NCBI GenBank assembly: GCA_024663395.1 | Contig: JANFAH010000026.1 | Span: forward strand, 620,001 to 684,000 | Origin: Pisolithus tinctorius | Lineage: Eukaryota; Basidiomycota; Agaricomycetes; Boletales; Pisolithaceae | Direction: 5' to 3' | DNA: 64,000 bases | In this document: positions 35,098 to 47,431 of the stretch, one piece after another | Layout: every line of letters begins with the position of its first letter | Numbering within the stretch: position 1 is the first letter of the stretch | Notes under the pieces: generated by a model | Databases searched by the model: none | The model's input: the letters and a program-made list of their open reading frames with translations, nothing else | What the model was told of the DNA's origin: nothing | Position numbers and translations under genes: made by a program

Positions 35098-37543
35098 TTG
35101 GAGGCTAGACTCAATGTGTCTGCTCTTTCCAGTCCAAATTCATTAACCCCATACATCACTATAGCAAACCATGATTTACCTCAGCTTTGTACATTAGTGG
35201 ACCCTGGTTCCACTCATTGTTTTATAGATAATCACTTTGCTAATCAACACTCTTTTATCCTGTACTTGGTCTCACCAATCCAACTCCAGCTTTTCAATGG
35301 AATGTCCATGTTCACTATAACCCAAGCAGTAGATGTCAATATCTGCTTCATGTCCAGTGATGTCACCCCAGTAACCCTGTTTTTAGCCCCATTGGATTCT
35401 GAGTGTAAGATAGTCCTCAGACATGACTGGCTCACCTGCTTCAATCCATTGATTGATTGGGTACTGGGCAGTCTAACATTCTGGACTCCTGCACAAGGAA
35501 TGCCAACCCTGTTGACACCCCCTGTAAGCCCAGTTCCCACCAGTCTTCCTGACCCTGGTCCTAGTGACCAATCTGGCCTTGTGCCACCTGTACTGGTCTC
35601 TGACTCCCCAGCTTGCACCCCCCTGAAGGCCCCTCTTGTTTCCCTAATCAATGCAGCTGCCTTGTGTGCACCTGCAAACTAGAAGGGTCTGTCCAGTTCC
35701 AACTTCAGCTCCACCCCTCAGACTCAGTTCAAGCCTGATTGGCCTTGGTTTCCCCTCCTCTGGCCTTACCCAATGTACTGGAAGAGTATCATGACTTTGC
35801 TGATGTATTCAGCAAGGTCAAGGCCTCAGCACTCCCACCACACTAGGAGTATGACCTGAAGATAGAGCTTGAAGAAGGAACAACCCTGCCTCTTGGCACC
35901 ATCTACTCACTGTCCCCAGTTGAGCTCCAAGCTCTCTGGACTTTCATCAATGAAAATCTCACTACTGGTTTCATTTGTTCAACCTCTTCCTCCTATGCTG
36001 TGCTGGTCCTCTTTGTCAAAAAGAAGGATAGCTCCCTCTGGCTCTGTGTAGACTTCTACAGCCTCAACAAAATCACTAAGAAAGACCGATACCTGGTACC
36101 ACTCATCTCTGACCTCTTAGACTCACCAAGCTGAGCCAAGATCTATACTAAGATTGATCTTTGGCATGCTTACCATCTTGTCCAGATTGCTCCAGGTGAT
36201 GAATGGAAGACTGCCTTCTGGACTCAGTATGATTCCTACAAGTGGTTAGTGATGCCCTTTGGCCTCACCAATGCCCCAGCCACTTTCCAGTGCTTTGTCA
36301 ACACTATCTTTGTGGATATGTTGGATGTCTGTGTAGTTGTCTACCATGATGACATCCTAATCTACTGCAGAGATAAGGAGTCCCACAAGCAGCATGTCTG
36401 AGAGGTCCTCTGCTGGCTTTGGCTTCATGGCCTTTATGCAAAGCCAGAGAAATGTGAGTTCCACTCAGACTAGGTTGAGTACCTCGGTTTCCACCTCTCC
36501 CCTGCTGGCCTCACAATGTCCAAGGAAAAGGTTCAGACTATCTGTGATTGGCCCAAGCCTCACAAGGTCAAGGACATACAATCTTTCCTTGGCTTTGCTA
36601 ACTTCTACCACCAGTTTATCTTTAACTACTTGGACATCATCATACCCTTGACCTGGCTTACTTGCAAAGGTGCCCCTTGGAACTTTTCCAAGGAGTGCCA
36701 CTGGTCATTCAATAACCTCAAGGCTGCCTTCACCACTGTGCCAGTCTTAACTCATTTCATCCCTGGGGTCCCCATTACTGTCGAGACTGATGCATTGGAC
36801 TATGCCATTGCCAGCATTCTATCTATCACCTGCAGCAACAGCCAGATTCATCCAGTCACCTTCTACTCCTGGACTCTGACTGCCCCAGAGTTGAACTATG
36901 ATACCCATGATAAGGAATTGCTTGCAATCTTTGAAGCATTCCAGACCTGGTGCCATTACCTTGAGGGCTTGGCCTCACCAGTCAACATTGTTACTGACCA
37001 CAAGAATCTCAAGTACTTCTCTACCTCTAAAGTACTCACCCACTGCCAAGCTTGCTGGTCAGAATTCCTGTCTCAATTCAATATGGTCATCAGATTCAGA
37101 CCAGGTAAGCTTGGGGCTAAGCCCAATGCCCTAACTAGATAATGGGACATCTACCCCAAAGAGGGGGATAGTGGCTATGCCTGAGTGAACCTGCAAAATC
37201 TGAGACCAGTCTTCACCCAGGAGCAACTAGTGGTCTCCCTTTGTGCAACATACCTCAAGTACCCAGTCTTAGTTGCCTTAATGGATATAGAAAAGCTCCA
37301 CAGTGATATCCTGACTGCACTGCTGGACAACCCAGTCTCACAAATCTGCCTGTCTGACATGTCTGATCCCTGGTGGTCAGTAGATGACATTGGCTTCCTT
37401 CATCTTGATGGAAGGATCTATGTGCCAGACTCAAATGATCTCTGCCTTAGGGTCTTGTGGCTTAAGCATGACCACCCCCTGTCTGGCCACTTTGGCCAAA
37501 ACTGTACTTTAGAACTCATCTGGCATGAGTATACCTGGCCTGG
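35098..37543 (+). pseudogene. G1 protease, reverse transcriptase, RNase H, integrase start
   Basis: Protease: [14 protein letters not shown] (a DPGST variant of the active-site motif). Reverse transcriptase: LCVDFYSLNKITKKDRY, then [11 protein letters not shown], then [10 protein letters not shown] (the YxDD box reads YHDD). RNase H: VETDALDYAI and LAIFEAFQTWCHYLEG, TDHKNLKYF. Integrase zinc-binding start: HPLSGHFGQ and HEYTWPG, where Z2 cuts in. Stops include TGA near 36132 ([16 protein letters not shown]) and 36400 (HV-stop-EVL), a TAG near 36471 and a TAA at 37140. Arg to Trp changes ([10 protein letters not shown]) fit CGG to TGG. Confidence 0.8.
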
Positions 37544-39363
37544 TGTGAGTCAAAGTGAGGTTCAGTGGTGGAAACCAACCAAAACCAACACAAAAGACAA
37601 AAAGAGCGAGTGGTGGTGTGCCTATGCGGTACCTAGATGGTAGAACCTTTGATTTAGGTGGGTTTTTGCAAGCTACAACACTCAAAGACGAGTGCTGAGG
37701 ATTGGGGATGCTCCTGACAAAGAAGGAGCAGGAATGCGAGAGGATGCGATGGGGTAGACTGCTGTCAGCCTACAGATGGATGGATGATGACTTAATTCAA
37801 TGTCCTAGGCTGCACTGATCTCAGGAAGGGCTTGGAGCGAAGTATATTGATGATAGACAGTGATAAGCGAAGTAGACAATAGCTAGACCCTTAATAAAGT
37901 CTCAACTATCGAAGCTGACAAATGATTTACTGAGAGATGATAAAATGTGAGCAAGAGGGGCTCTCTGATGTCTTCTTTTTTTTTTTTCAGCTATCTAAGT
38001 ACAGTGATTTATATACAGTACAGGGGCATTGCCTATGGAAAACAAGGTGCAAACACTTGGTAAGTGATTGGTAACCAATGAGTAAGGAATGTAAGCGATG
38101 GGTAATCATCTTAGAAAGCATTGGTAAGCATTGGTAAGGATAAGTAAGCCAAAAAGCAAAGAATCAGTAAGCAAGGTCAAAAGATTGGTAAGTATTGGCA
38201 ATAGGTGAGTCAAAGACAGTCAGAATGTCAAAGTATGAGTCAAGTAATGTCAGGAACTGGGAAAGTGCACTGGAATCACATTAGGGGGAGGCTGTGCATG
38301 TCACATCTTGGAGAGATCTCCTTTGGGCCAAAGTGGGATGACAGAGAGGCACCACTGATCTGATGCTGATATAGTACATCCAAAAGTGGACAGGGTGAGT
38401 CAGATGTCAACAGGGGTCAAGCTTTGGGGGTCTGTGGGGTGACAGGAGCATAGGGGATTGCAACTTTCCCCCCCAAACCATCCTCTCAGTGAAGCAAATA
38501 GATACTTCATGAATGAGGCTCTGTTGGAAGAGAGGATGAAGGGGGAGCATCTTCTGCTGTATCTTGCAATAAGGAGGCAAGATGTGCATCATACTCGTCA
38601 TGGATGCGATCAGGGAGAGTGGAGAACAGTAGATGATACTGTAGCTGTTGCAATTTTGGGAGAATGATGGATGAGACTGGTATGAAGATGTTGCAGGGAG
38701 CAGGGAGGAAGGATCCATATGCTCCTTGGACTGGAGAGACTGAAATGACCACATAAGACCTTTCCAAATGAATGACAGACCTGAGGTGACCAAATAATGT
38801 CCTCCTAGAGGTCATACTGACAAGAAGAACACACTGTCCAAGCTGGATGGGCTGGGAGGGGGCAGATGAGGATGGGATGTACCAGGACGCTTCAGGACAG
38901 AAGCTGGTAGGAACTCCTGGTAGATATGTGTAGCCATGGTCCCTAGCAAAGGGGACAAGTGAAATGATTGATGTGGAGGCAGCCATATCAGAAGAATTAG
39001 CAAAATGAGCGTCTTTTGGAGGGAGTGCTGTAGAAATGTGTGGAGTGCGCAGATCCTCTCCAATTTTGGAAGGTACGATCGTGTGGCTGAGCATTACAAG
39101 CGAGTGTGGGAATGGTTTCGGTATCTGCAGAAATGGCAGAGATATGTCGAAAACTGGAATGCCGTACACAGGTGCTTAAGAATTTTAACCAGCACTTAAC
39201 TTGCTTTCTCCTTTTCTTTTCTTTGGCATTGACAACTCATTCTTGTGTGAGGGATGACTGCTGGCATTTCTGGCTGTCCTTCCTCACATGAGGGCTATGG
39301 TCTTCATCTCCATTCATCAGCTATATCCATGTCCACCTCACCAAACACCTTTGGTGTGTGACA
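37544..39363 (-). mobile_element. Z2, LTR-like unit inside G1 integrase
   Basis: Second copy of the Z unit, 1,820 bases, start TGTGAGTCAAAGTG, end GTGTGACA, flanked by CTGG on both sides (37540-37543 and 39364-39367). Removing it with one CTGG restores the frame TWPGLRTFVKDYV across the join, which proves insertion. It has no coding region. It keeps more CG sites than G1. Confidence 0.85.
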
Positions 39364-40241
39364 CTGGCCTCAGGACATTTGTCAAAGACTATGTCTGGTC
39401 TTGCATGGCCTGAACTTGGGCTAAGGTTCCCCACCACCAGCCTTATGGCCTTCTCAAGCAACTTCTGGTGCTGGAGAAACCATGGAATTCCATATCTATG
39501 GATTTCATTGAGCACCTCCCAGCCTCATCCAGCTTCACGGCCATCCTTGTAGTAGTTGACTGGCTTTCCAAGCAGGCCATCTTCATCCCAACCCACAACA
39601 CCATCATGGCCCCAGAACTTGCTAAACTCTTCTTACTCCATGTCTTCTCTAAGCATGGAGTACCAGCCCATGTAACCTCAGACTGAGGCTCAGAGTTCAT
39701 TTCTCACTTCTTCTGGTCACTTGGTAAGGCCTTGGACATGCATCTACATTTCACTTCAGGCTACCACCCCAAGGGTGATGGTCAGACTGAATGGACTAAC
39801 CAGACCCTGGAACAATACCTCTGAGTGTACTGCAACTACCAGCAGGACAATTGGGCCAACCTACTACCTTTGGCTGAGTTTGCTTACAATAATGCCCCTA
39901 GTGCCACTACCAGTGTCTCCCCTTTCTTTGCCAACAAGGGATACCATCCTAGTATCTTGGTGTACCTGGAGCATGATCTCACCTCTGCATGGGCTCGTGA
40001 CTATGCAGTCAACTTAGACTCACTGCACCAATACCTATGTGAGGAGATGACTCTCACCCAACAATGATACCAAGGCCCAGCTGATGCCAAATGCATGCCA
40101 GCCCTGGACTTCAAGGTTGGTGACCAAGTATATGTCAAAGCCAAGTACTTCCAGTCAACCTGGCCTTCCAAGAAGCTCTTGGAAAAGAACCTTGGACCAT
40201 ATCCAGTCATAGCTCAGGCCAGTACCCATTCATTCACACTG
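39364..40241 (+). pseudogene. G1 integrase core
   Basis: The catalytic core reads SISMDFIEHLPAS, VVDWLSKQAIF, HVTSD-stop-GSEF, GYHPKGDGQTEWTNQTLEQYL-stop, [14 protein letters not shown], then the C-terminal KVGDQVYVKAKYF. Stops at 39684-39686, 39822-39824 and 40065-40067 are all TGA and all sit where Arg is expected. The region is cut by element Y at 40241 in HSFTL, and continues after 47084 as LLDSMCAVHPVFH. Confidence 0.85.
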
Positions 40242-40693
40242 TGTTACGCTCGACCGAAGTCAAGGCGTAGGGAGAGCTTGAATCGCAGACTAAGGTTTCT
40301 ACTGAGCAATGGCTGCAGTAACCTCTGTAAACGACAGAGGATTTAGGGCAACACCGGTAAGAGTGGTCCTTGTGAGGGACACTGAGGGCGAAGTTCTGAG
40401 AATGCTGTGTATAATTGAGCAGCTCAAGTCTGGGTCTCCAGGACTTGAGCCAGCAGTCTAAATACTACACAGAAATGGACCGTGAGGCGTCCGCATGTAA
40501 TGAGGTAACTACGCCATTGGTTGAACAACGACGACACATGTCCTAAGCATGTAACGAGCTAGTAATGCTAGTGGTGGGAATAGAGAGCCATCGGATCAGA
40601 GAGAAGACGGCTCAAAAAGGAAACTGAGTCCAATGGATCAAAAGCAAGGCAAACATACAGTAGAAAAGGAAAAGCTAGGGGTGAAACATAACA
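40242..40693 (-). repeat. Y 3' LTR
   Basis: 452 bases, TGTTACGCTC to AACATAACA on the + strand. Compared with 46633-47084 it has no insertion or deletion and differs only at CG, TG or CA positions. Confidence 0.9.
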
Positions 40694-40730
40694 TTACCCC
40701 CCTTCTAAGGGTTGAAGTCCCCGACTTCAA

Positions 40731-41366
40731 CTACTCTCCATAAGGTTCTCTGGTCATGTTGCTGATGGCAGAGTCGTCGAAGTCAAAATCATTGTCGTAT
40801 AAATCGTTATCCTCGCTCCCAATGAGGGTACGATCATCTACCAAGGCAGGGGTAGTAATTCTGTCCTGTAAAGGACAATGAGGACATATGGAAGGACACT
40901 GGGCTTGAGTATGCCCAGGACGAGTGGCATGACAAAGGGGACATTCATACAGTCCACAGTTGACACGGATGTGGCCAAGGCGGCGACAGACATAACACGC
41001 TTGACAATAGTGTGGATCGGACGGAGTAAGAGGTCTATCAAACTCAGTCATGGCGTTCAGCACAGGGGTCGGTGGCAACTGTGCAAGGGTTTCGACGATA
41101 TTTAGCGTGTAGTCGAGTTCTGCATGGGAGACACCAAAGGCGGTCTTGGGGTCTACTTCAGATGGAGAGTCGTGAGACTCGCAGGGTTGAGGGTTAGGGC
41201 CCGATAAGCAACAGGCACAGGGTCTGTCGGCTCTACGGAGAGAGCGGGACGAGTGGGAGGATGACGACAGTGACGACGCCGGAGGGGAGGTCAACACGGA
41301 GGAAACTGGAGGGGAGGTTGCAGTCGAGGGTCTTCTAGACCCAGGAGGAGGGGGAGTGATCAACAT
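40731..41366 (-). CDS. Y ORF3, zinc-knuckle protein downstream of pol
   Basis: An intact 211-residue frame between pol and the 3' LTR, on the same strand as gag-pol. The N-terminal 50 residues are Ser/Pro-rich. A core (about residues 85-130) is followed by two knuckles: CYVCRRLGHIRVNC and CPLCHATRPGHTQAQC, then CPHCPL, and an acidic end (DNDLYDNDFDFDD). Knuckles of this kind bind RNA in gag, but this gene is separate and comes last. The first Met follows 10 bases after the stop of the preceding frame. It has no stop although pol has six or more. Function unknown. Confidence 0.7.
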   Translation of the reverse strand: MLITPPPPGSRRPSTATSPPVSSVLTSPPASSLSSSSHSSRSLRRADRPCACCLSGPNPQPCESHDSPSEVDPKTAFGVSHAELDYTLNIVETLAQLPPTPVLNAMTEFDRPLTPSDPHYCQACYVCRRLGHIRVNCGLYECPLCHATRPGHTQAQCPSICPHCPLQDRITTPALVDDRTLIGSEDNDLYDNDFDFDDSAISNMTREPYGE

Positions 41367-41375
41367 AGGGTATTG

Positions 41376-44300
41376 TCAGATGTTGTAGATGAGGTCTGTG
41401 CCTCCTAAGACATCAAAGAGTTTAAGTAAAAGGGGAACCTGTTGGATGGCGATTTCATTCAAGATGGTACGAGTGGGGGATAGAAGGGGGTTCTGGCAGT
41501 TAACATAGCAGGAAAGTTCTTCAAGCCGAAGGGCTTGGATAGTGGCATGATACACGAGGTCTAGTGGGGAGTCTTCGTCTACTTTGTGGTAGACAGTGCC
41601 GATGACGGCGGGGTCAGCGATAAAGAGTCGGTATGAGGCTATCATTTGATCGCTAGTGGGCTGTCATTGCCGACGAGCAAATGGGGTGTGACGGCAAGAG
41701 GGTTCGCGGGGGTAGGTGTAGCGACGAGGGGGCATTTCGAAGGTGATGTTTCTGACAGTACGAGTGGAACGTCGAACAGGTTGTTTCTGAGGGGGAAAGT
41801 CCTTTGGGAAGCGCTTCTTATAGGCAGAGAGAGTATCATCCGCATGTTCAAGGTGCGATTCCTTTTGCCATGAGTTCTTGGAAGAAGGGTACCCCTTCCA
41901 TTTGATCAAGAAGGCGTGTCCATGGCCGGACCTTTTATGGCCGACTATCGCCTCAACTTCGTATTCCTCTTCCTCATTGACTAAGTCAGGTGGTGGAGCC
42001 GGGAAGTTCGGTCTGTGAACGTCATTTTCGTGATAGGGTGATAAGAGGGAAGCATGGAAGACATTATGGATCTTCCATCATGCGGGGATCGTAAGGCGAT
42101 ACATAATTGGAGATAGGACGTCAGAGATTGTGAAGGGTCCTTCTTGTTTGGGTGCGAGCTTCCTATTCTCATAGGAACATTTCAAATTTCGTGCTTCTAG
42201 CCAAACCTTATCACCTTTCTGGAACAGGGTGAAGGGTCGTGATGAGCAGTCTTTCATAGTTTTTCTGGCTAGATCATGGGCTGCAAGGGCTTCCTCTCTA
42301 GCTTTTCGGAGTTCTTCGAGTCTAGACTCGGCAGCAGGAAGGTGGGTTTCTGTGATCAATGATGGAAGGGGTTTCAGTTCATACCCGTACATGAGGTAGA
42401 ATGGGGATTGATGAGTGACGGAGTGTGGGCAGTGGTTGTGTGCGAACTTGGCCATTGGTAGGTTACTCACCCATGAGGTGGGGTCATTTTGGCAAAAGAT
42501 GCGGAGATAGGTTTCCACTTCTTGGTTTACGCGTTCTGTTTCTCCATCGGTCTGTGGGTGATATGCCATTGACAGGGCAAGGGAGTATCCAAAAAGGGAA
42601 GCGAGTTCTTTTGCAAAGGCAGAGGCGAACTGAGGGCCTCGATCAGATATGATTTTGTCATACAACCCGAAACAGGAGTAGACTTTCTTGAAAAATAGTG
42701 CTGCGATGTCAGCAGCGGAGGCGGTTTTCTTGGTGGGTGATAAAATTACCCCCTTTGTAAGCCCATGGTCTACCACGACCAAAAGGGAATCATAGCCGTT
42801 AGAAATGGGCAAATCAGTGATCAGATCACAAGAGATCTGTTGAAAAGGGCGGGTCACGGTGGAGGTAATAGGTGTAAGGGGTGGTGTCATGGGGTGAGTA
42901 TTTACTTTGTTCTGTTGGCACACAGCACAGCCTTCAACATATTTTCGGACAAAGGATGCGAGTCCAGGCCACCAAAACTCAGAAGAGATGAGTTGTCAGG
43001 TTTTCAAGATACCAGGGTGGCCCACAGAGGGGTGATCATGATGGTTGGACACGACGGTCCGATGGAGGATAGGGTGGTCGGGGATGTACACCCGGTCTTT
43101 GTAAAGTAACACTCCATTGTCAAACCTCCAATCAGAGAGATGGGATTTAAACGGGAGTGGCATGTCAACGTTTTCAATGGTGCGAAGTGCCATTTGGACC
43201 ACAGGGTCCTTCATGGAGGATGATGTGACCTTCTGAGTGAGGTTGGTGTCAATAAGACTGACAAATAGCGTTTGTGGAAGGAGGGTAACTCCTTTGTTAT
43301 CTTTGTCATCATCAGGGATATGATCGGGTCGACGGGAGAGTGCATCTGGGGTGGCCAGGTCTTTGCCTGGGACATGTTCTAACTGTAGATTGAAGTCAGC
43401 GAGGTCGAGGAGCCAGCGGGCCTGTTGACGATTTAAATTCTGAGGGGTCTTGAAGTATGTCAGGTTTTTGTGGTCTGTGAAGACCTTGACAGGAAAAGGA
43501 GATCCATGAAGATAGTGTCTCCAGGTTTTCAAGCCTCTTATAACTCCTAGTAACTCTCTGTCAAAGATGTCGTAGTTTCTTTCTGCTGGATTGAATGACT
43601 GAGAGATGAAGGCACAAGGTTGCCATTGACCATTTGAATCTTCCTGGAGGAGAATACCTCCCATTGCATATTTGGATGCGTCGGTAGAGATTGCAAAAGG
43701 TCTAGAAACATTGGGCATTCAGAGGGTTGGTTGTGCCATGAATACTCTTTTTAGAAGTTCGAAGGTGGTCTGGCATTTCTTTGACCAATCCCAAGCGACC
43801 GTTTTCTTGGTCAGGTCGATGAGGGGTCGTGCAATGTCCGAGTAGTAAGGGACAAATCTTCTGTAAAAGTTTGCGAATCCTAGGAAGGATCACACATCTT
43901 TGACCTTCTTTGGAACAGGCCATTCGGCAATGCCTTGGACCTTGACAGGATCCATGGCAACAGTGTTTTCTTTGATAATCATGCCAAGGTATTCCACCTC
44001 GGCAAGATCAAAATGACATTTCTCCAATTTCAGAGGGAGAGAAAGCTCCCTCATTCTTTCAAGGACATGATGGGTTCTTTGTTTGTGTTCTTCGGGGTTG
44101 GTAGAGAAAATGAGGAGGTCATCCATATAGATGACTAGCCATCCTTCAGCGATCATGTCTCTGAAAGAGTTGTTCATGAATCGTTGGAAGGTGGTGGGGG
44201 AATTGCACAGTCCAAAGAACATGACAGTTGGCTCGAAGAGACCTTTATGCATGATGAATGCGGCTTTCCACTGGTCTCCTTCCTTGATGCGGACATTATT

Positions 44301-45437
44301 GTAGCCAGATCTGACATCCATCTTCATGAAGATTGAGGCTCCTTTTAACTTGTCTACAAGGTCAGAAATGAGGGGAAGGGGGTACGCATCCTTCACCGTA
44401 TTCTTGTTTAGGTACCTGTAGTCTTGGCAGGGGCGTAAGGAGCCATCTTTCTTTCCTACGAAGAAGAAGGGAGCGGCTTGGGGAGACTTCGAGGGTCGGA
44501 TCTTTCCTTCTCGAAGATTTTCTTCAATAAATTTCTCTGTGGACTCTCGTTCAGAGGGAGAGAGCAGATACACTTTAGCCACCTTGGGGACAAAGTCTTC
44601 TACAAGGTTTATGGCATGGTCATATGGTCGTGATGGAGGTAAAACCCCATCAGATGGCTTTTCGAAAACCGAGGCGAAGTCTTTGTACTCCTCAGGGAGG
44701 ATGGCCTTCGGTTTCTTCTTGTGTTCTTCTTGGGCCAATTCAGTAGCTGTGGTGATTTTTTGAAGAAGACTATTGTTGGGATTAATCTTCTTAGCTTCTT
44801 CGACGAGTTTTCCAACCAACATCACGAAGTGTGCTTGGATGGTTTCATCTTCTGGTTCTTCGTAATCCATGAACCTGTTTATCCCTTTCTTTTCAGCAGG
44901 GGATACAAGGTTCACAGTTGGTTCTTCGACAGCAACGGAAAAGACGTTGCATCTTAATTCCTTTGATCTATCGGTTTTCTCGTCGATAGACAATGTGCCC
45001 ATTCTCCAGTCTACAACTGGGTTGTTTTCTTGAAGCCAGGGGAGACCCAGAATGATGTTTTCCGTTCCACAATTGATGACATGGCAAAAGGCCTGGTGGA
45101 CGAGTCCTTCAACCTTAAAGTAGAGAGTGGCGGAAAACAGTATTCTTCCTTTTGAGTTCTGGGTTCCATCAGCATTTTTGGCGAGGATGGGTTCAGCGAG
45201 GCGTTGAGTGGGGATTCAGTGCTTTCGCACAAAACCCCAATCGATACAGGAGATTTCTGCTCCGGAGTCAACTAGAGCGGTAGTGTTGACAACTTTCAGG
45301 GTAGTTTCTGATGCGTAAAGGGAGACGGGGATCTGCATAGTACGTTCTGGTGTAGACGTTACAAGTACAGGTGCAACAGAAACTAAACTGTCCTTAGTTT
45401 GGGGAACATCTGGCATCAACGCAGAGTTCCCATTCAA
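41376..45437 (-). pseudogene. Y pol: protease, RT, RNase H, integrase, chromodomain
   Basis: Protease: TTALVDSGAEISCID. RT: FFFVGKKDGSLRPCQDYRYLN, FGLCNSPTTFQRFMN, VIYMDDLLIFS (active-site YMDD intact). RNase H: ISTDASKYAMGG, FTDHKNLTYFKT. Integrase: CAVCQQNKVN, SDRGPQFASAF, AYHPQTDGETERVNQE. Chromodomain near 41930-41800: YEVEAIVGHK...FLIKWKGYPSSKNSWQ, a chromovirus targeting module. Frame-breaking stops are TGA at 45216, 43890, 43719, 42996 and 42078, each where relatives would have Arg. A final frame of 89 residues (41645-41376) follows the chromodomain. Confidence 0.9.
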
Positions 45438-46525
45438 AAATCCTTTCCAAGGGCTCTAGCAATGTTCACCAGAGCGATGGATGGACCAGCAACTTTTTCT
45501 TCATCATCGCTTTCTTCTACCTCCACAATTTTGCAGATTTTCTTCACTTTCTTCTGGGGAGTTTTCCCCTTGTCTGGACATTCTCAGGAGAGATGTCCCT
45601 TGTTTCCGCAACCGAAACATCTTCCTTCTTTGATGTGACAGTCTCGTTCTTCTTTGGAGAGTCTCACTCCATCTACGTCCATAGCATTTGGATCTTTTTC
45701 TTCAGTAAAATTGTTCCTAGGATGGAACATTTTCTTTTCCTTCTTTGTGGAGAATTCATTCACCTTCCTCCATTTGGCATCGAACTTTTGCACTTGGGTG
45801 TACCACTCGGTAATCTTGGTGGGAGTGGTTTCCATCATGTGAATCCTGTTCGCGATGAAAGGTTTGAGTCCTTGTGAGAAGAACTCGATCAAGGTGACAT
45901 CTTCCATGATGGTAGAGTCGGCGGTGGCGGTTTGGAAATCAGTGATATACTGTTCTACCGAATCTTTCTGTTTTAGGGTCCAAAGTTTGGTGATTGCAGT
46001 CCCAGCAGTATCGGCGGAGGTGAACGATTCTTTAAAATTCTTCATGAAATCAGTGAAGGTTCCAAAGCTTGGATTAGTCTTCTCCAAAGCTATCTTCTGG
46101 TAAGTGGCGGCCCAGGAATGGGCGACACCTTTCTTCATGTATGACAAGGCGTAAACCACCTTCTTGGTGTCGGTGTCGTACAGTTCTTCATTGACTAGGA
46201 GGTAGGTCTGTACGGAGTACAGCCAACTCATAGCGTTCTTTTGGTCTCCATCAAAATCAGTTGGAGCACCAATCTTCAATTCGGTGGGTTTGACTCCAGT
46301 GATGGCAGTTGTTCCCTTCGATGATGAACCGGACATCGTATTCTGTGGTTGGGTCGGGGGTGTAGGAAATGTGGCGGGTACTGGTGGGATTGGAGTACTG
46401 AGTGATGCGAGGGAGTGAGTGAAAAGGTTCGAGAGGATACCAGAGGTAAAGCCTCTATCTGGTTGTTCGGGTTTGTTGGAGGAGGTGTCTGAGACAGTGC
46501 TCTCCTGTTCTTCGTCAGATGACAA
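45434..46525 (-). pseudogene. Y gag
   Basis: It starts MSSDEEQEST, has a capsid-like region (LKIGAPTDFDGDQKNAMSWL, FKESFTSADT) and a knuckle CFGCGNKGHLS-stop-ECPDK. The TGA at 45584-45586 replaces Arg and is a CGA change; reading past it the frame goes on to GKDF and a TGA at 45434-45436, which looks like the genuine end. That end overlaps a run of five T where the pol frame begins one base back. Confidence 0.85.
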
Positions 46526-46632
46526 TTCTTCACGAGTGGGTCACAACGGCGCCCAACGTCGGTTGTTTTGGGGGTTCGTGGTGGTGCACTAAGCAGTGAC
46601 CGTTTCGGCCAAAGGCTGTAGACTTGAGCTTT

Positions 46633-47084
46633 TGTTATGCTCAACCGAAGTCAAGGCATAGGGAGAGCTCGAATCGCAGACTAAGGTTTCTACTGAGCAA
46701 CGGCTGCAGTAACCTCTGTAAACGACAGAGGATTTAGGGCAACACTGGTAAGAGTGGTCCTTGTGAGGGACACTGAGGGCGAAGTTCTGAGAACGCTGCG
46801 TATAATTGAGCAGCTCAAGTCTGGGTCTCCAGGACTTGAGCCGGCAGTCTAAATACTACACAGAAATGGACCGTGAGGCGTCCGCATGTAACAAGGTAAC
46901 TATGCCATTGGTTGAACAACGACAACACATGTCCTAAGCATGTAACGAGCTAGTAACGCTAGTGGTGGGAATAGAGAGCCATCGGATCAGAGAGAAGATG
47001 GCTCAAAAAGGAAACTGAGTCCAACGGATCAAAAGCAAGGCAAATGTACAGTAGAAAAGGAAAAGCTAGGGGCGAAACGTAACA
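46633..47084 (-). repeat. Y 5' LTR
   Basis: 452 bases, TGTTATGCTC to AACGTAACA on the + strand. Partner of 40242-40693. Confidence 0.9.
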
Positions 47085-47431
47085 CTCTGTGCCTGCTGGA
47101 CTCAATGTGTGCAGTCCATCCAGTCTTCCACATCTCCCAACTTGAGCTGGCCATCCCTAACACCATCCCAAACCAGACTCAGCTACCACCCCCACCAGTT
47201 GAAGTTGATGGTGAACTAGAGTTTGAGGTGGCTGAAATCCTTGACTCCAAGGTTGACTGGTGTCACCAGTGTTGGCTTCAATACTTAGTCCATTGGACTG
47301 GCTATGAGGGGACTGATGAAGAAACTACTTGGGTACTCACTGCTGAGCTAGACAATGTGTCTGAACTTGTACAAGAGTTCACTCCTGCAACCCTGGTAAA
47401 CCTAGCCCTTTCTGATAAGGACTGGCCTTGA
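47085..47431 (+). pseudogene. G1 integrase C-terminus and chromodomain
   Basis: The G1 frame resumes after Y: MCAVHPVFHISQLELA (the standard VHPVFHVSxL motif), then FEVAEILDSKVDWCHQCWLQYLVHWTGY, a chromodomain that in chromoviruses directs integration to methylated histones. The frame here is open to 47431. Confidence 0.85.

Larger units (their letters stand above)
40242..47084 (-). mobile_element. Ty3/Gypsy element Y, nearly complete
   Basis: Two 452-base LTRs enclose gag, pol with chromodomain and a third ORF, all on the minus strand. The left flank is CACTG (40237-40241), the right CTCTG (47085-47089), a 5-bp duplication with one mismatch. The purine tract is AGAAGGGGGGTAA beside the 3' LTR. 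A possible primer-binding region lies inside the 5' LTR near 46545-46560 (TTGGGCGCCGTTG). It is inserted in the G1 integrase. LTR divergence is 20 bases at 18 sites, all CG-type. Confidence 0.9.
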
